Position numbers and translations under genes: made by a program. A stretch of 8,793 nucleotides of DNA from Verrucomicrobiota bacterium (GTDB lineage Bacteria; Verrucomicrobiota; Verrucomicrobiia; Opitutales; Opitutaceae). The stretch's first letter is position 1; every line of letters starts with the position of its first letter. The DNA lies in contig JAURJO010000519.1 of the NCBI GenBank assembly GCA_030832235.1, positions 1-8,793 on the forward strand. The letters run 5' to 3'. The notes under the pieces were generated by a model. It worked only from the letters and a program-made list of their open reading frames with translations, was not told the DNA's origin and searched no databases. Of this stretch, positions 7,436 through 8,793 are shown piece after piece.

Positions 7436-8793
7436 ATGCTCTGGAAACACGCGCCGCTGCCCGCGGCCGATGTCGAGGAATTCAGCCGTCGCGCCGGCGT
7501 GAGCCGGGTGCTAGCGGAGCTGCTGCTCCGCGGCGGGGTATCAGCCCCGGCCGCTCCTGATTTTCTGCAGCCCGCCCTGGCGAAGCTGCAGGATCCTTTT
7601 CTCCTGCCCAACGTCGAGGCCGCCTCCGCTCGGCTCGCGCGGGCGATTGCGGATCGGGAGCAGATCGTTGTGCTTGGGGACTACGATGTAGATGGAGTAA
7701 GCAGCACCGCGTTGCTCGTCACCGTGCTCCGGCGCTTTGGCCTCGATCCGCGCTACGTGGTGCCTCGCCGCTCCGAAGACGGCTACGGTCTTTCGCGCAG
7801 CGCGATCGACCGCGCGCTCGAGGGCGGCCGCCCCAATCTTTTCATCGCGTTGGACTGTGGCACCAATTCCCACTCCGAGGCGGCCTACCTGCGAGGTCTG
7901 GGCGTCGACGTGCTGGTGATCGATCATCACCGCTCCACGGAACGGACGTTGGAGGACGGGCTGCTGATCAATCCCCACGTGCATGGCTCCGGAACGGAGG
8001 CCGCCGGAGCCATCCTGCACCTGTGCACGGTCGGGTTGGTGTTCAAGCTCTGCCACGGGTTGCTCAAACGCCTCCGCGCCGAGAACCACCCTGTGGCCTT
8101 TCGGATTCGCCTGCGCGACCATCTTGATCTGGTTGCGCTCGGAACCATCGCGGACCTTGTGCCCTTGCAGGGCGAGAACCGCATCCTCGCGCGCAACGGG
8201 CTCCGCGTGCTCGAGGCCGCCGAGCGGCCCGGGCTTCGCGCCTTGATGGACGTCGCGGGCGTCAATCCGGGCAACGGACTCACGCCCACTGACATTTCGT
8301 TCCGCCTCGGGCCGCGCATCAACGCGAGCGGGCGCCTCGCCGACGCCGCGCTTTCCGTCGATCTGCTCCTGAGCGAGGAGAATGGATTCTGCGCCGCGAC
8401 CGCCCGGCAGCTCGACGTCTTCAATCGCGAGCGGCAGGAGATCGAGCGGGCGATCACCGATGAGGCGGAGCGCCGGATCGAGGGGGAGTTCAACACCCAC
8501 GCCGGCGTGGTTTTGTTTTCCGAGGCCTGGCATCCGGGTGTCGTGGGCGTCGTGGCGGGACGCGTGACGCGGAAATACAACCGGCCCTGCGTCGTTCTCG
8601 GAAAGGAGGGCGAACTCGCCAAGGGTTCCGGCCGCAGCGTTGACGGTATCAACCTCGTCGAGGTGCTGGCGTCCTGCGCGGAACACCTGGAGAGCTGGGG
8701 CGGGCATCCCATGGCGGTCGGCGTGGCGTTGTCGCGCGGGAAGGTGGACGTTTTCCGGGAGCGGTTCGCCGAGGCTGTGCAGGCGCATACAGG
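7436..8793 (+). CDS. recJ: RecJ single-stranded-DNA-specific exonuclease (3' end outside window)
   Basis: A DHH/DHHA1-family 5'-to-3' single-strand DNA exonuclease of RecF-pathway recombination, base excision and mismatch repair; acts in the cytoplasm with divalent metal. The frame runs 452 residues from ATG 7436 to the right edge with no stop. RecJ proteins are usually about 560-580 residues, so roughly the last fifth is missing. Seen in order: GDYDVDGVSSTALL (81-94, metal-binding D82, D84, D86), EDGYGLS (114-120), ALDCGTNS (138-145, D140), VIDHHRS (161-167, the DHH signature), ALGTIADLVPL (234-244), RLGPRINASGRLADA (290-304), HPGVVGVVAGR (366-376), KGSGRS (396-401) and GGHPMAVGVAL (422-432, DHHA1). 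DVDG in place of the more common DADG and GGHPMAVG in place of GGHxxAAG are mild variants. The spacing after secDF permits read-through or its own promoter. Only a weak GAGAT precedes the start. Confidence 0.95.
   Translation, partial: MLWKHAPLPAADVEEFSRRAGVSRVLAELLLRGGVSAPAAPDFLQPALAKLQDPFLLPNVEAASARLARAIADREQIVVLGDYDVDGVSSTALLVTVLRRFGLDPRYVVPRRSEDGYGLSRSAIDRALEGGRPNLFIALDCGTNSHSEAAYLRGLGVDVLVIDHHRSTERTLEDGLLINPHVHGSGTEAAGAILHLCTVGLVFKLCHGLLKRLRAENHPVAFRIRLRDHLDLVALGTIADLVPLQGENRILARNGLRVLEAAERPGLRALMDVAGVNPGNGLTPTDISFRLGPRINASGRLADAALSVDLLLSEENGFCAATARQLDVFNRERQEIERAITDEAERRIEGEFNTHAGVVLFSEAWHPGVVGVVAGRVTRKYNRPCVVLGKEGELAKGSGRSVDGINLVEVLASCAEHLESWGGHPMAVGVALSRGKVDVFRERFAEAVQAHT

Noticed and set aside
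7541..8788. 415-codon minus-strand open frame opposite recJ
   Set aside because: Antisense shadow; the + strand carries all RecJ motifs in the correct order.

Overview
This 8.8 kb, GC-rich (roughly two-thirds G+C by eye) window is a chromosomal housekeeping segment. It most likely comes from a Verrucomicrobiota bacterium, with Opitutaceae as my best guess. That guess rests on the GC content, a SecD-SecF single-chain fusion next to yajC, a long SpeA-type arginine decarboxylase, and the near absence of Shine-Dalgarno sequences. It is an inference, because the window holds no rRNA or other phylogenetic marker.

Layout from left to right: (1) A 5' stretch (1-158) has no firm gene; it carries a short perfect palindrome and possibly the tail of an upstream gene. 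(2) A sigma54-dependent response regulator (159-1607, +) is followed closely, or with a 4-base overlap, by (3) an RdgB/HAM1 house-cleaning nucleotide pyrophosphatase (1622-2245, +). (4) After a 49-base convergent gap comes speA, biosynthetic arginine decarboxylase (2295-4250, -), which appears to start at TTG. (5) A roughly 100-base divergent promoter region separates speA from the secretion genes yajC (4353-4700, +) and secDF (4788-7337, +). (6) After about 100 bases of strongly hairpin-forming DNA comes recJ (7436 onward, +), which runs off the right edge without a stop.

The genes form three transcriptional blocks: regulator-rdgB rightward, speA leftward, and yajC-secDF(-recJ) rightward. 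YajC and SecDF belong to the same holo-translocon and are almost certainly co-transcribed. RecJ (single-strand exonuclease), RdgB (nucleotide pool sanitation) and SpeA (polyamine synthesis) are unrelated housekeeping functions. There is no gene-free stretch longer than 160 bases.

I found no CRISPR array, tRNA, rRNA, insertion sequence, prophage or defence gene, and no convincing novel multi-gene system. The most interesting signals are small. A 12-base identical string spans the start codons of secDF and recJ. The yajC-secDF gap contains a repeated element that can fold in mutually exclusive ways. Several hairpins are stacked in front of recJ. The regulator has an alanine-rich linker and an atypical Fis-type helix-turn-helix and has no kinase partner in view.
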